Origin: Paenibacillus maysiensis
GTDB lineage: Bacteria; Bacillota; Bacilli; Paenibacillales; Paenibacillaceae
Reading direction: 5' to 3'
DNA: 64,000 nt
NCBI RefSeq assembly: GCF_000520815.1
Contig: NZ_ASRY01000186.1
Span: forward strand, 1-64,000
The notes under the pieces are model-generated. The model was not told where the DNA came from and did no database searches. It worked only from the letters and a program-made list of their open reading frames with translations. Shown here one piece after another: positions 24,793 to 34,128 of this stretch (positions are counted from its first letter, which is position 1; each line of letters begins with the position of its first letter). The translations under genes and the position numbers were made by a program.

Positions 24793-25866
24793 ATGAAAAA
24801 ATGGTTTAAAGGGTTCATGGTTTTGACCTTGGCATCTGTTGTGCTTGCAGGTTGTGGCAGCAATGCTACCGGAGGTCAGGAAGATGGAAAAAGCAACTCG
24901 GCTGATGGCAAGAAGAAGCTAATCATTTCCACATGGGGCTTCTCCGAAGACTTCTTGAACAAAGAAGTGTACGAGCCTTTTGAGAAGGAACATAACGTTG
25001 ATATTGTAGTAGAGATTGGGAATAACGCAGAACGGTTGAACAAAATTAGTCAAGGAAGCACGGACGTCGATCTGATTTATCTGTCTGATTATTATGCCCA
25101 ACAGGGGATTCAACAGGGTTTGTTTGAAAAGCTGGATCGTAGCAAGGTGCCAAACCTGAATCAAATTTATGATATTGCCAAAGCACCGCTGGGTGAGGAA
25201 TATGGCCCTGCTTATACGATTGGGCGCCTCGGTATTGCTTACAACCCGGAACTGGTGAAAAAGAATGTGACCTCTTGGGCTGACCTGTGGGGCAATGAGT
25301 TCAAAGGAAACGTGACTCTGCCGAATATTACGGCTACGGCCGGGCCGATGATGGTAGATGCAGCCTCCAAGGTAGCGGGTAGTAAAGAGTTTAATGAAGA
25401 CCAGGCCTTCGGGAAACTGAAGGAGCTGAGTCCGAATATCGTTAAGTTTTATAGCAAAACGTCCGAGTTCGTCAACATGTTCAGTCAGCAGGAGATCGCG
25501 GGCGGACCGATTATGGAGATGTACTTCAAGGATTTGCAAGCGGCTGTGCCTGGAGCCAAATTTGTAGCGCCGAGTGAAGGGACTTATGCAGTAATGAACA
25601 CGATCAACGTGGTTAAAGGCTCCGACCAAAAAGAACTGGCTGAGGAATTTATCAACTGGCAGCTGAGCAAGGAAGTTCAAGAAAAGTCTGCCAAGGCAAA
25701 GGTTGATTCTCCGGTGAATACGCAGGTGGTGCTATCCGGTGCGGACACAGAAGGAATTACGTATGGTGCAGATGTGGTAAACAAGCTAACCAAGCTGGAG
25801 ATGAAATTCGTCAATGACCATATCAAGGAATGGACGGACCGCTGGAACCGGGAAGTTGCCCAATAA
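24793..25866 (+). CDS. PotD-like ABC transporter substrate-binding lipoprotein
   Basis: A 357-residue extracellular solute-binding protein of the spermidine/putrescine (PotD-like) type, anchored as a lipoprotein (lipobox VLAGC, Cys21). Typical family stretches are LIISTWGFSEDFLNKEVYEP, DVDLIYLSDYYAQQGIQQG and the hinge region GRLGIAYNPELVKKNVTSW. GGGGGAG precedes the ATG. Its stop overlaps the next gene's start (TAATG). Although the fold group usually binds polyamines, the operon also encodes a nucleoside hydrolase and adenine deaminase, so a purine nucleoside, base or related compound is the likelier ligand. That substrate is inference from context. Confidence 0.88.
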   Translation: MKKWFKGFMVLTLASVVLAGCGSNATGGQEDGKSNSADGKKKLIISTWGFSEDFLNKEVYEPFEKEHNVDIVVEIGNNAERLNKISQGSTDVDLIYLSDYYAQQGIQQGLFEKLDRSKVPNLNQIYDIAKAPLGEEYGPAYTIGRLGIAYNPELVKKNVTSWADLWGNEFKGNVTLPNITATAGPMMVDAASKVAGSKEFNEDQAFGKLKELSPNIVKFYSKTSEFVNMFSQQEIAGGPIMEMYFKDLQAAVPGAKFVAPSEGTYAVMNTINVVKGSDQKELAEEFINWQLSKEVQEKSAKAKVDSPVNTQVVLSGADTEGITYGADVVNKLTKLEMKFVNDHIKEWTDRWNREVAQ

Positions 25867-26795
25867 TGAAAAAAGTTATATTAGATGTAGATACAGGTAT
25901 TGATGATGCCTTGGGTATTTTATTAGCGGCCAAAAGCGGTCAGTTGGATGTTACAGCCATTACTACCGTGTGCGGTAATGTATCGCTTAAACAGGCTACA
26001 TTGAACACATGCAAAATCCTCGACCTTTTGGATAGACCGGATATTCCGGTCTATCGGGGGGCCGATGCTCCCTTGATCCGTAAAGGATTGCATGAGCATC
26101 GTATTCATGGAGAAGACGGCATTGGCGGCGCATTGAGTGGGGTTGTCCCTGCTATTTCTGCGTCTGAAGGCTTTGCGCCGGACATCATCATTGATACAGT
26201 CATGGCTCATCCGGGAGAACTGACGCTGGTTTGCACCGGGCCGCTCACGAATCTGGCGGTGGCGCTTCTGAAATGTCCGGAGCTGACGCAATACGTCAAT
26301 GAGGTCATTTTTATGGGCGGTGTTATTCACGGATGCGGCAATATTACGCCTGTAGCGGAATATAACATGTATGCTGACCCGGAAGCGGCGCGGATCGTAT
26401 TTCATGCCGGATTTGGGCGTTTGATACAGGTGGGACTGGATGTAACACGGAAGGCACTACTGACAGCGGACCATATTGCCCGTCTCACCGATCCGGCGAT
26501 TCGCGGGTATGTGGCCGACAGCACCGCCATCTATACCAAGCGCTATGAGGAACGCAACGGGGTAAAAGCGTGTGCGCTTCATGATCCGCTTGCTGTAGGC
26601 GTGGCGCTGAATTCGAGGCTGGTAGAAACTTCGCCCATGTATGTCGATGTGGAAACCTCCAGTCGGATATGTGACGGACAAACGGTGGGCGATATGCAGA
26701 ATCGTCTCAATCATAGTCCAAACATGAACGTGTGTGAACAGGTGGACAGCGAGGCATTTCTGGAGCTATTTATTCAGGTGCTGAATAAGGAATAA
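25866..26795 (+). CDS. Ribonucleoside hydrolase (IUNH family)
   Basis: A 309-residue nucleoside hydrolase with the complete calcium-binding Asp cluster DVDTGIDDALG (residues 7-17). Further landmarks are PVYRGADAPL, IHGEDGIGG, LVCTGPLTNLAVAL, VIFMGGVIHGCGNITPVAEY and HDPLAVGVAL with the late active-site His-Asp. It hydrolyses nucleosides to free base and ribose in the cytoplasm. The start codon overlaps the upstream stop, so it is co-translated with the binding protein. Placed between the transporter's binding protein and its permeases, it most likely acts on the imported compound. Confidence 0.9.
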   Translation: MKKVILDVDTGIDDALGILLAAKSGQLDVTAITTVCGNVSLKQATLNTCKILDLLDRPDIPVYRGADAPLIRKGLHEHRIHGEDGIGGALSGVVPAISASEGFAPDIIIDTVMAHPGELTLVCTGPLTNLAVALLKCPELTQYVNEVIFMGGVIHGCGNITPVAEYNMYADPEAARIVFHAGFGRLIQVGLDVTRKALLTADHIARLTDPAIRGYVADSTAIYTKRYEERNGVKACALHDPLAVGVALNSRLVETSPMYVDVETSSRICDGQTVGDMQNRLNHSPNMNVCEQVDSEAFLELFIQVLNKE

Positions 26796-26822
26796 CATTT
26801 TGATAACCGCAAGGAGCTACCC

Positions 26823-27644
26823 ATGAAGAAAACATACTTGTATTGGCTGCTGCTGCCAGGTCTGCTCTTTCTGGTGGTGTTCATGGTCATTCCGATTGTG
26901 TTGACGATCGGCTCGACCTTCGTACAGAACAGCTCATTCACCCTAGAAGGCTATCTCCATTTCTTCAAGGACCCTTATTTTCTGAAAATATTGCTGACTA
27001 CGCTGGAAGTCAGTGTCGTTACGACGCTCGTATGCGTACTGCTCGGCTTCCCGACAGCTTATTATATTTCGCAAAAGGCCCCGCGACGTAAAGGGATTTT
27101 GCTGGCCTTGGCTATCTTTCCCTTGCTGACCAGTCCGGTGGTACGGTCATTTAGCTGGATGGTCATTCTGGGTCGCAAGGGGCTGTTAAATAACGTGCTC
27201 ATCGGTTTAGGACTCGTGGATGAGCCGCTGAATATTTTGTACACCCCGGCTGCGATGATTATTGGTCTCGTTCATTTGTTTTTACCGCTGATGATTATTT
27301 CACTGATTGGTGTACTCGAAAATATCGACGGCGATCTTGTTCATGCTGCTCAGAGTCTCGGTGCATCACGTTTCAGTGCATTCCGTAAAATTGTGTTTCC
27401 GCTGTCTGTACCGGGTCTGATTATCGGAAGCATTCTCGTTTTCGTGGGTAGCCTGACGGCTTATACGACACCAGCACTACTTGGAGGGAAACAGCGCGTC
27501 ATTGCTACATTTTTGTATCAAAATGCGATGACGCTAAACGACTGGTTTTTAGCTTCTGTTATTGCAACAATTATGATTGTTATTACATTTATCGTGGTCG
27601 GTCTCTTAAATAAGGCGGCCCATAAACTCAATCCGAAGGGGTAG
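26823..27644 (+). CDS. ABC transporter permease, PotB-like
   Basis: A 273-residue inner-membrane permease with about six transmembrane helices. The cytoplasmic coupling loop carries the EAA-type motif AAQSLGASRFSAFRKIVFPLS. The N-terminal helix YWLLLPGLLFLVVFMVIPIV is typical of PotB/PotH-type subunits. An AAGGAG site precedes the ATG. It pairs with the permease encoded immediately downstream to form the channel of the importer. Confidence 0.9.
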   Translation: MKKTYLYWLLLPGLLFLVVFMVIPIVLTIGSTFVQNSSFTLEGYLHFFKDPYFLKILLTTLEVSVVTTLVCVLLGFPTAYYISQKAPRRKGILLALAIFPLLTSPVVRSFSWMVILGRKGLLNNVLIGLGLVDEPLNILYTPAAMIIGLVHLFLPLMIISLIGVLENIDGDLVHAAQSLGASRFSAFRKIVFPLSVPGLIIGSILVFVGSLTAYTTPALLGGKQRVIATFLYQNAMTLNDWFLASVIATIMIVITFIVVGLLNKAAHKLNPKG

Positions 27645-27650
27645 GTGGAT

Positions 27651-28439
27651 ATGCGGGAGAAACATTACGGACTAGGCTTCTTTAGCCTGCTGGTCTTCAT
27701 CTTTCTGCTCGGTCCGCTGTTGATCATATCGGTCACTTCTTTCGAGCCGGGCACGGTATTAAAATTCCCTCCGCAGGGCTTTTCCTTGCATTGGTATCAA
27801 AATATTTTTGAAGTGGACCTATTTATGTCCACGTTCAAAACGTCAATTGTTGTCTCTTTGCTGGGTAACATCTTGGCGCTGCTGATCGGTATGCCTGCCG
27901 CTTATGCGCTTAGTCGTTTTTCGTTCAACGGGAAGGATGCGCTGAATGCTTTGTTCCTTTCCCCGCTGCTCATACCGGGTATTGTGCTAGGCTTTACGCT
28001 GCTGCGATATCTGATCATTGTTTACCATTTACCGGTATACGCAGGACTGTTGATCGGGCATACGGTGATTATGCTGCCGTTCATTATCCGGGTCATTGCG
28101 TCCAGCTTGTCCAACTTTGATTTTGCGATTGAGGAAGCAGCGCTCAGCTTGGGAGCCGGACGGCTGGAAACCTTTTTCAAGGTGGTTCTGCCCAACATCC
28201 GTTCAGGTATTATTGCGGCTATCCTGATTGCCTTTCTGGAATCATTCAACAATGTCGACATTTCCGTCTTTATGACAGGACCGGGATTCAGTACCCTGCC
28301 TATTCAAATGCTGACCTACGTCGAAAATTATTTTGATCCGACGATTGCAGCGATTTCGGTAATGCTGATGATATTGACCGGTATTCTGATGTTCTTGATT
28401 GAACGACTGATGGGATTGTCTTACTTCACTAAAAGGTAA
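27651..28439 (+). CDS. ABC transporter permease, PotC-like
   Basis: A 262-residue permease, the second channel subunit. The coupling loop is EEAALSLGAGRLETFFKVVL; the periplasmic start FEPGTVLKFPPQGFSLHWY is characteristic of PotC-type proteins. The ATG was preferred to a GTG two codons earlier because AAGGGG then has normal spacing. The gene starts six bases after the preceding stop, consistent with tight coupling. Confidence 0.9.
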   Translation: MREKHYGLGFFSLLVFIFLLGPLLIISVTSFEPGTVLKFPPQGFSLHWYQNIFEVDLFMSTFKTSIVVSLLGNILALLIGMPAAYALSRFSFNGKDALNALFLSPLLIPGIVLGFTLLRYLIIVYHLPVYAGLLIGHTVIMLPFIIRVIASSLSNFDFAIEEAALSLGAGRLETFFKVVLPNIRSGIIAAILIAFLESFNNVDISVFMTGPGFSTLPIQMLTYVENYFDPTIAAISVMLMILTGILMFLIERLMGLSYFTKR

Positions 28440-28454
28440 TGGAGGCTTAACCAT

Positions 28455-29513
28455 ATGGCACTGCTTACTCTGGATCGCGTATCGGTCGCTTATGACAACC
28501 AACTGATCTTGCAGGATTTCGATTTGCAGCTCGAACGGGGACAATTGCTCTCGTTGCTCGGACCGAGTGGATGTGGCAAAACGACCACGCTTCGTCTGAT
28601 TGCAGGATTTCTCGAAGCTAAACAAGGAACGTTTTTGTTTGGCGATAAGGATTACACACGGGTTCCGGTGAACAAACGGAATTTCGGTTTTGTATTCCAA
28701 AGCTATGCGCTTTTCCCGCATTTGTCCGTTTTTGATAATGTTGCCTTTGGCCTGCGGTTGCGCAAGGTGAAGGAAGATGATGTAAAACGCCGTGTTATGG
28801 CTATGCTAGATACGGTCAGTCTGGAGGGCTTTGAAAAGCGCTTCCCCGGCGAACTGTCAGGTGGTCAGCGTCAGCGTGTCGCGATTGCGCGGGCACTTGT
28901 GATTGAACCCGACCTGCTGTTATTTGATGAACCGCTGAGCAACTTGGATGCGAACCTGCGTGTGAATATGCGTGTGGAAATTCGCCGTATTCAACAGGAA
29001 TTGGGGATTACCACCGTATACGTATCGCATGATCAGGAGGAATGTTTTTCGATTTCTGACCAGGTTGCGATTATGAATAAGGGGAACATAGAGCAATTAG
29101 ATGCACCATCGACCATTTTTAAATATCCAACTACCGAATTTGTCGCCCGTTTTATTGGATTCAATAATTTCCTGTCTTTTGACGAGCGTGCTGAGGAGGG
29201 GGAACGAATTCGTCTGAGTACAAGCGATCTTTCGTTCAGTGTGGCCCGTAATCAGGGTACAGTCCAGCCGGGTGCCCGTCAAGGGGCTATTCGTCCGGAT
29301 GATTTGGTTATCCGCACAGCAGGCAATGAGACTGGGGAAAATGAGCTTCCCGGCATCATTAAAGTGAGCACTTACCTGGGACGTAGCTATCAGTATGTGA
29401 TAGAAACGGCGAAAGGAAGCTTCACCGCCAATCAGGAGATGGACACGCCTTACCTCAGTGGTCAACGGGTTACCCTGCATTTTCCGACAGATAAAATGGT
29501 GCTGGTCCAATAA
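28455..29513 (+). CDS. ABC transporter ATP-binding protein, PotA-like
   Basis: A 352-residue ATPase that powers the importer. Walker A is GPSGCGKTT, the signature is LSGGQRQRVAIARAL, Walker B is LLLFDEPLSNLD and the switch His lies in VYVSHDQEE. Residues from about 240 form the C-terminal TOBE/regulatory domain, as in PotA and MalK-like ATPases. A GGAGG site lies ahead of the ATG. It completes a binding protein, two permeases and ATPase set interrupted only by the nucleoside hydrolase gene. Confidence 0.93.
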   Translation: MALLTLDRVSVAYDNQLILQDFDLQLERGQLLSLLGPSGCGKTTTLRLIAGFLEAKQGTFLFGDKDYTRVPVNKRNFGFVFQSYALFPHLSVFDNVAFGLRLRKVKEDDVKRRVMAMLDTVSLEGFEKRFPGELSGGQRQRVAIARALVIEPDLLLFDEPLSNLDANLRVNMRVEIRRIQQELGITTVYVSHDQEECFSISDQVAIMNKGNIEQLDAPSTIFKYPTTEFVARFIGFNNFLSFDERAEEGERIRLSTSDLSFSVARNQGTVQPGARQGAIRPDDLVIRTAGNETGENELPGIIKVSTYLGRSYQYVIETAKGSFTANQEMDTPYLSGQRVTLHFPTDKMVLVQ

Positions 29514-29541
29514 TCAGCGGGTTCGACGAAGGAGATACATC

Positions 29542-31269
29542 ATGCGTGCAGACAAAATGATTTTACAAGTTAAGGTGTATAACAGCTATTACAAGACGTT
29601 CGAGGAAGGCAATGTTGCTATACTTGACGGCAAGTTTATGTATATCGGTCAGCGTGGCCTAGAGTCGTTTGAAGTGAATGAAATTGTGGAAGGACACGGG
29701 AAATATATGATTCCCGGCCTGATCGACATTCATCTGCATATCGAGAGTACAATGGTGACACCGGCAACCTTTTCCTATGGGCTCATTCGTAATGGGGTAA
29801 CGACGATTGTACCGGAACCGCACGAAATGGCGAATGTTTTCGGATTGGAAGGCATTCAGGAAATGATGACGGCCAGCAAGGGGTGCGTAGCTGATATGTT
29901 CTATGGCATTCCAAGCTCGGTCCCGGCAACACCCCTGGAGACCTCGGGTGGGGATATTGATATTCCTGAGATTGAAACACTGTTGCAAACCGGTGAGATG
30001 ATCTGCCTGGGTGAAATTATGAACTATGTGGATGTGATTCGTGACCCGGAGAGCAAGACCAATCGCATTTTACGCCATGTTCGTGAGCATTACCCGGAGC
30101 TGATCATTGAAGGGCATACGCCGCAGTTGCTTGATCTGGACCTGCATCAGTTGGTCTACGCGGGAATTGGCTCGGATCATACACACCAAAGCATTGAAGG
30201 CATGAAGGCGCGTATGGCTGCGGGGATGTTCATCGAGATTCAGGAAAAATCCATGACCCCTGAAGTGATGGAGTATTTGATTCAGGAAGACGTGGCGCAG
30301 CATTTTTGCTTTGTAACGGACGATGTGATGCCGGATTCCTTCGTAGAGTGTGGGCATCTGAACCATATTGTAAGCAAAGCAATCGGGATGGGCATGAAGC
30401 CTGAGGATGCGATCTATGCAGCTACGTTCACGCCTGCGACACGGATGCGTATGCACGACCGGGGCACGATAGCGCCGGGGAAAATAGCTGATTTTGTATT
30501 GTTGTCCGACCTGAACCATTTTGAAGTAGAACGGGTGTACAAGGATGGGCAAAAGGTATTCGATAAATTTGAGGAGTATCATCAAGAGTCGTTAAGCTGC
30601 AGTTTTCCACCTCATTTTTACCAAAGTGTGAAGCTCAATCCGCTCACGGAGCAGGATTTTACTGTAGAGCTGGATGTAGCGGATGGCACACATCAATGTC
30701 GTATTATGATGGTCAAGGACGGATCGACCTTTACGAGCGAACGAATTGCACCTGAGCAAGTGGCGAATGGTGAGCTGATGTGGGAACAGAGTGAACACGG
30801 GCTTATCGCTACTTTTGAGCGGTATGGCAAGAACGGTAACCGGGCCTACGGTTTGATCGGGGGAGACACGATTAAGCGCGGGGCGGTAGCAACCACGTAT
30901 TCGCACGATAATCATAACTTGCTGGTCGTGGGGCATAACAAGCGGGATATGGTATTGGCCGCGAATACGGTTCTTTCTAGCCAAGGCGGATTTTGTGTGG
31001 TTGAAAATGGAAAGGTGCTGTCCCATCTGCCGTTAACCGTAGGCGGGATTTTAACAGAAGGACCGCTGGAAATGGTAGCGGCCCATGTGAAGGAGCTGCG
31101 TTCTGCCTTGCTGTCGCTTGGCTATCGCCATTACAATCCAATCATGTCGCTGAGCACTCATTCTTTACCTGTCAGCCCGGCTTTGAAAATTACGGATCAC
31201 GGCCTGATTGATGTAAACGCAGGCAAGATTGTACCCTTGATTGTGGACCCTTTGGAGATAAAAGAATAA
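29542..31269 (+). CDS. ade: Adenine deaminase
   Basis: A 575-residue amidohydrolase converting adenine to hypoxanthine and ammonia. The metal-binding HLHIESTMVTP motif, the PEPHEMANVFG segment, EIMNYVDVI and the later FVTDDVMPDS and ATFTPATRMRMHDRG stretches match adenine deaminase of the Bacillus AdeC type. Length is normal. The start has GAAGGAG eight bases upstream. As the last gene of the transporter operon it would process adenine released by the nucleoside hydrolase, which is the main reason to assign purine salvage to the whole cluster. A strong terminator follows. Confidence 0.93.
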   Translation: MRADKMILQVKVYNSYYKTFEEGNVAILDGKFMYIGQRGLESFEVNEIVEGHGKYMIPGLIDIHLHIESTMVTPATFSYGLIRNGVTTIVPEPHEMANVFGLEGIQEMMTASKGCVADMFYGIPSSVPATPLETSGGDIDIPEIETLLQTGEMICLGEIMNYVDVIRDPESKTNRILRHVREHYPELIIEGHTPQLLDLDLHQLVYAGIGSDHTHQSIEGMKARMAAGMFIEIQEKSMTPEVMEYLIQEDVAQHFCFVTDDVMPDSFVECGHLNHIVSKAIGMGMKPEDAIYAATFTPATRMRMHDRGTIAPGKIADFVLLSDLNHFEVERVYKDGQKVFDKFEEYHQESLSCSFPPHFYQSVKLNPLTEQDFTVELDVADGTHQCRIMMVKDGSTFTSERIAPEQVANGELMWEQSEHGLIATFERYGKNGNRAYGLIGGDTIKRGAVATTYSHDNHNLLVVGHNKRDMVLAANTVLSSQGGFCVVENGKVLSHLPLTVGGILTEGPLEMVAAHVKELRSALLSLGYRHYNPIMSLSTHSLPVSPALKITDHGLIDVNAGKIVPLIVDPLEIKE

Positions 31270-31273
31270 TAGT

Positions 31274-31306
31274 AGAGCCGATCCTCTTGCGGGTCGGCTC
31301 TTTTTT
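31274..31306 (+). terminator. Terminator of the purine salvage operon
   Basis: AGAGCCGA..CC pairs with GGGTCGGCTCT and is followed by six T residues, directly after the adenine deaminase stop. Confidence 0.92.
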
Positions 31307-31356
31307 GAAGGATTTGATACTTCACGTAATCTTCATGATTAAGGCCTAATAAGCTC

Positions 31357-31384
31357 TTGCAAATAACTGAGCTAGTGTTATAAT
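31357..31384 (+). promoter_or_regulatory. Promoter of the Dps gene
   Basis: TTGCAA, 16-bp spacer, TATAAT. The consensus -10 lies just upstream of a palindromic operator. Confidence 0.7.
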
Positions 31385-31395
31385 TAAAACAGGAT

Positions 31396-31410
31396 TTAGA
31401 TTAAGTCTAA
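31396..31410 (+). promoter_or_regulatory. PerR/Fur-type operator before dps
   Basis: TTAGATTAAGTCTAA is a 7-1-7 inverted repeat resembling the PerR box TTATAATNATTATAA. It starts 12 bp past the -10, where a repressor would block transcription. A related box precedes the Fur/PerR gene at 49269. Confidence 0.6.
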
Positions 31411-31534
31411 ATTAATTACTAAGTATTTATTGGAATCACGCATGAGATGTACAGGTTAACCAAACACTAATGTCAACGGGATTCAAGGCTTCACTCCAAC
31501 TATACTATTGATGATCATGAGAGGGGAATTACAC

Positions 31535-32014
31535 ATGAGTACATTAAATCACACGAACGTTCAACCTACACAAGAGGCTATTCAAGAATTGCATAAGGCT
31601 TTGAACCGTCAGGTAGCTACCTGGTCGGTGTTGTACACGAAGCTGCATTATTTCCACTGGTACGTAAAAGGACCTCACTTCTTCACATTGCATGCTAAAT
31701 TTGAGGAGCTTTATAATGAAGCGACAGCTAATCTGGACACTATTGCTGAACGTTTGCTGGCTATTGGCGGCCGTCCGGCTGCTACCTTGAAGGAGCACTT
31801 GCAACTGTCAGCCATTCAGGAATCCGCAGGTGAGCAGACAGCCGACGATATGGTGAAATCCGTGGTTGCGGATTTCAAAACCATCACGACTGAGCTGACT
31901 AACGGCATGGAAGCAGCGGATGCGGCACATGACAAAGCGACAGAGGATCTTCTTAATGGTCTGAGAGAAACGATGGATAAACATATCTGGATGCTTAGCG
32001 CATATTTGGGATAA
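31535..32014 (+). CDS. dps: Dps family DNA-protecting ferritin-like protein
   Basis: A 159-residue miniferritin that oxidises Fe(II) with hydrogen peroxide, stores iron and may coat DNA under stress or starvation. The ferroxidase ligands lie in KLHYFHWYVKGPHFFTLHAK and FEELYNEATANLDTIAERLL. The chosen ATG has GAGAGGGG upstream; nine extra residues from an earlier ATG are unlikely. A consensus promoter with a PerR-like operator precedes it, matching the peroxide control of Bacillus mrgA. Confidence 0.93.
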   Translation: MSTLNHTNVQPTQEAIQELHKALNRQVATWSVLYTKLHYFHWYVKGPHFFTLHAKFEELYNEATANLDTIAERLLAIGGRPAATLKEHLQLSAIQESAGEQTADDMVKSVVADFKTITTELTNGMEAADAAHDKATEDLLNGLRETMDKHIWMLSAYLG

Positions 32015-32071
32015 GCTTCTGGGAGGGATTCCCACGGATATGAAGATCAGGTGAACAAGACACTCATCCCG

Positions 32072-32100
32072 TTGGTTCCAGACCGCCACTGGAGTATAAT
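32072..32100 (+). promoter_or_regulatory. Promoter of nos
   Basis: TTGGTT, 17-bp spacer, TATAAT, ending 63 bp before the nos start codon. Confidence 0.65.
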
Positions 32101-32163
32101 GACGGATAGGCGTGAAAGAAACGGGCTCATAAGTATAGAGAGCTGCCGGGATGGGGTATACGT

Positions 32164-33288
32164 ATGGAAGTAAAGCAACAGCTTTTGCGTGAAGCAGAAC
32201 AGTTTATATATACATGCTATGAGGAGCTGGGCCGAAGCTGTGAAGAAGCGGAGGCCCGGCTTCTTGATATTCGTCATGACATTGAAACTACAGGAACGTA
32301 TGATCATACCTATGATGAGCTGGAGCATGGGGCACAGATGGCTTGGCGTAACAGCAATCGTTGTATCGGTCGTTTGTTTTGGGACAAGCTTCTGGTAAGG
32401 GATGCCCGCGAGGCTTCGAGTATGGCAGAAGTCGTCCATGAGTTAGGTGAGCATATACGCATAGGCACAAATGGCGGTAAAATCAAGCCGACGCTTACCG
32501 TGTTTCGCTCGTCCAAGCCGGGCCAACCGGATATTCGCATTTGGAACCATCAATTGATTCGATATGCTGGCTATGAGACCGCTGAAGGGGTGATCGGGGA
32601 CCCGATCTCGGTTGAATTCACAAATGCGTGCCGCCGCATGGGCTGGCAAGGAGCGATGACTCCCTTTGATGTATTGCCGCTGGTTGTGGAAGCAGGTGGA
32701 CAGCCTCCCGAGCTGTTTGATATTCCCAAATATCTGGTATATGAGGTACCTATTGAACACCCGGAACTTCCGGGGTTGGCTTCGCTGGGTTTGCGCTGGT
32801 ATGCCGTGCCTATGATTTCGGACATGACGCTGGAAATTGGCGGTATTATCTATACGGCAGCTCCTTTTAACGGCTGGTATATGGGGACAGAGATTGGTGC
32901 GCGTAATTTTGCCGATACCTTCCGTTATAATATGCTACCGCAGGTAGCTGAGCTGATGGGGCTGGATACTACCAGCGAAACGACATTATGGCGTGATCGG
33001 GCGCTGGTGGAGCTGAACAGTGCGGCGCTCTATTCTTTTAAAAAAGCGGGAGTCAGCATTGTCGATCACCATACGGCAGCTGCACAATTCCGGCTGTTTG
33101 AGGAACGGGAAGCCCAGGTGGGGCGTGCGCTCACAGGCGATTGGACATGGCTGATCCCACCGTTATCTCCGGCGACCACGCATATTTTTCACAGTTCCTA
33201 CGATAATCGGCTTGTAAAGCCCAATTTTGGAGTACAAGAGAAGCCGTATATGCCGATGAAGCCCCAAGGCTGCCCTTTTCATTCTTGA
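32164..33288 (+). CDS. nos: Bacterial nitric oxide synthase, oxygenase domain
   Basis: A 374-residue oxygenase-only NOS that makes nitric oxide and citrulline from arginine with help of non-dedicated reductases. The heme-ligating Cys67 is in WRNSNRCIGR, and the arginine-binding Glu is in GWYMGTEIGARNF. Other hallmarks are VEFTNACRRMGWQG, RWYAVPMISDM and the C-terminal TWLIPPLSPATTHIFH. The N-terminal zinc and reductase parts of animal enzymes are absent, as usual in Bacillus and relatives. It follows dps but has its own promoter. In Firmicutes NO protects against oxidative and antibiotic stress, in line with the Dps neighbour. Confidence 0.96.
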   Translation: MEVKQQLLREAEQFIYTCYEELGRSCEEAEARLLDIRHDIETTGTYDHTYDELEHGAQMAWRNSNRCIGRLFWDKLLVRDAREASSMAEVVHELGEHIRIGTNGGKIKPTLTVFRSSKPGQPDIRIWNHQLIRYAGYETAEGVIGDPISVEFTNACRRMGWQGAMTPFDVLPLVVEAGGQPPELFDIPKYLVYEVPIEHPELPGLASLGLRWYAVPMISDMTLEIGGIIYTAAPFNGWYMGTEIGARNFADTFRYNMLPQVAELMGLDTTSETTLWRDRALVELNSAALYSFKKAGVSIVDHHTAAAQFRLFEEREAQVGRALTGDWTWLIPPLSPATTHIFHSSYDNRLVKPNFGVQEKPYMPMKPQGCPFHS

Positions 33289-33300
33289 TCATGGAAAGCT

Positions 33301-33474
33301 TTAAGCATCGGAATCGGGTTCCAGCTTATCCCATGCAACGATAAACAGGGTAGCCAGTGGCCCAATCAATAATGAGAGCAAAAACCAGTTTAGCCCGCTC
33401 CGGTTTTTGGCCTGTGCCAGACCGGCGTTAATCAGGGCAAGGGTTCCCCAGCCTACGTAATATTGTTCTTGCAT
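33301..33474 (-). CDS. Small two-helix membrane protein
   Basis: A 57-residue protein with AAAAGGAGGG before its ATG. It has two hydrophobic segments (YYVGWGTLALINAGLAQAK and WFLLSLLIGPLATLFIVAW) and an acidic tail (DKLEPDSDA). No family recognised. It converges on nos with only 12 bp between the stops. The very good ribosome binding site supports expression. Confidence 0.7.
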   Translation of the reverse strand: MQEQYYVGWGTLALINAGLAQAKNRSGLNWFLLSLLIGPLATLFIVAWDKLEPDSDA

Positions 33475-33596
33475 GTTGCCCTCCTTTTTTAAAAGGTATA
33501 ATATCTTACTCTGCAATACATAAACACATTCATTATTTTATATGATCAGAGTATATTCAGCTTTTTCATATCATAAGTTTGAGGAGCGAAACGGAG

Positions 33597-34058
33597 TTGG
33601 AAAGAAATCAGGCAGAGCGCATCGTCGCTGAGCTTTTGCAACGGGCTGATATAGATGGTATGACGGTCAAGCTGGAGAAACGGTTTCCCGGCGGGCGGCT
33701 GATTGGGGGCAAATATGCCATAAATGCTCACGCCATTACGATGTATACGGACACGATTGAAACACAATGTATACAGATGTTCGGTAGCGCCGAACGAGTC
33801 GAGGAGTACTTTACGGTTGTGCTAGCGCATGAGATTGGGCACGCTGCTGATTCTGAGCTGCTTGATCTTTCCGATGCTTTGGAGCAGGAGAGCGGGTTAG
33901 GGACTCGACAACGGCTTGCGCTGCAAATTGAAGAAAACGCATGGAACTATGCGCTCAGATTGGTGCCGGAGATTGAGGAAACGTTTATTTCCGCCGTTAT
34001 TGACGAGTCCTTGTTGGCCTATCGGGTCCCGGTTATGAAGCAGTCTGGCATTGCATAA
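33597..34058 (+). CDS. Zinc-metallopeptidase-like protein (HExxH)
   Basis: A protein of about 153 residues whose centre contains VVLAHEIGHAADSELLDL, a canonical HExxH zinc motif with a following acidic residue. No signal peptide or membrane segment is visible, so it should be cytoplasmic. The start is uncertain: TTG at 33597 with GGAG just upstream, or TTG at 33579. There is no ATG in the N-terminal part. No known substrate or close family is recognised; a link to the small metallopeptidases of mobile or stress genes is only a guess. Confidence 0.65.
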   Translation: MERNQAERIVAELLQRADIDGMTVKLEKRFPGGRLIGGKYAINAHAITMYTDTIETQCIQMFGSAERVEEYFTVVLAHEIGHAADSELLDLSDALEQESGLGTRQRLALQIEENAWNYALRLVPEIEETFISAVIDESLLAYRVPVMKQSGIA

Positions 34059-34072
34059 GGATGATGATCCGA

Positions 34073-34093
34073 GAGCCGATAGGCTCGTTTTTT
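34073..34093 (+). terminator. Intrinsic terminator
   Basis: GAGCC, GATA loop, GGCTC and six T residues, shortly after the metallopeptidase-like gene. Confidence 0.8.
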
Positions 34094-34128
34094 GTGTGGC
34101 GAGATCAAACGCGGGTAATTGGAACGAT

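Noticed and set aside
32164-33288. A missing reductase domain as a truncation of nos
   Set aside because: Oxygenase-only NOS of this length is the normal form in Bacillus and relatives.
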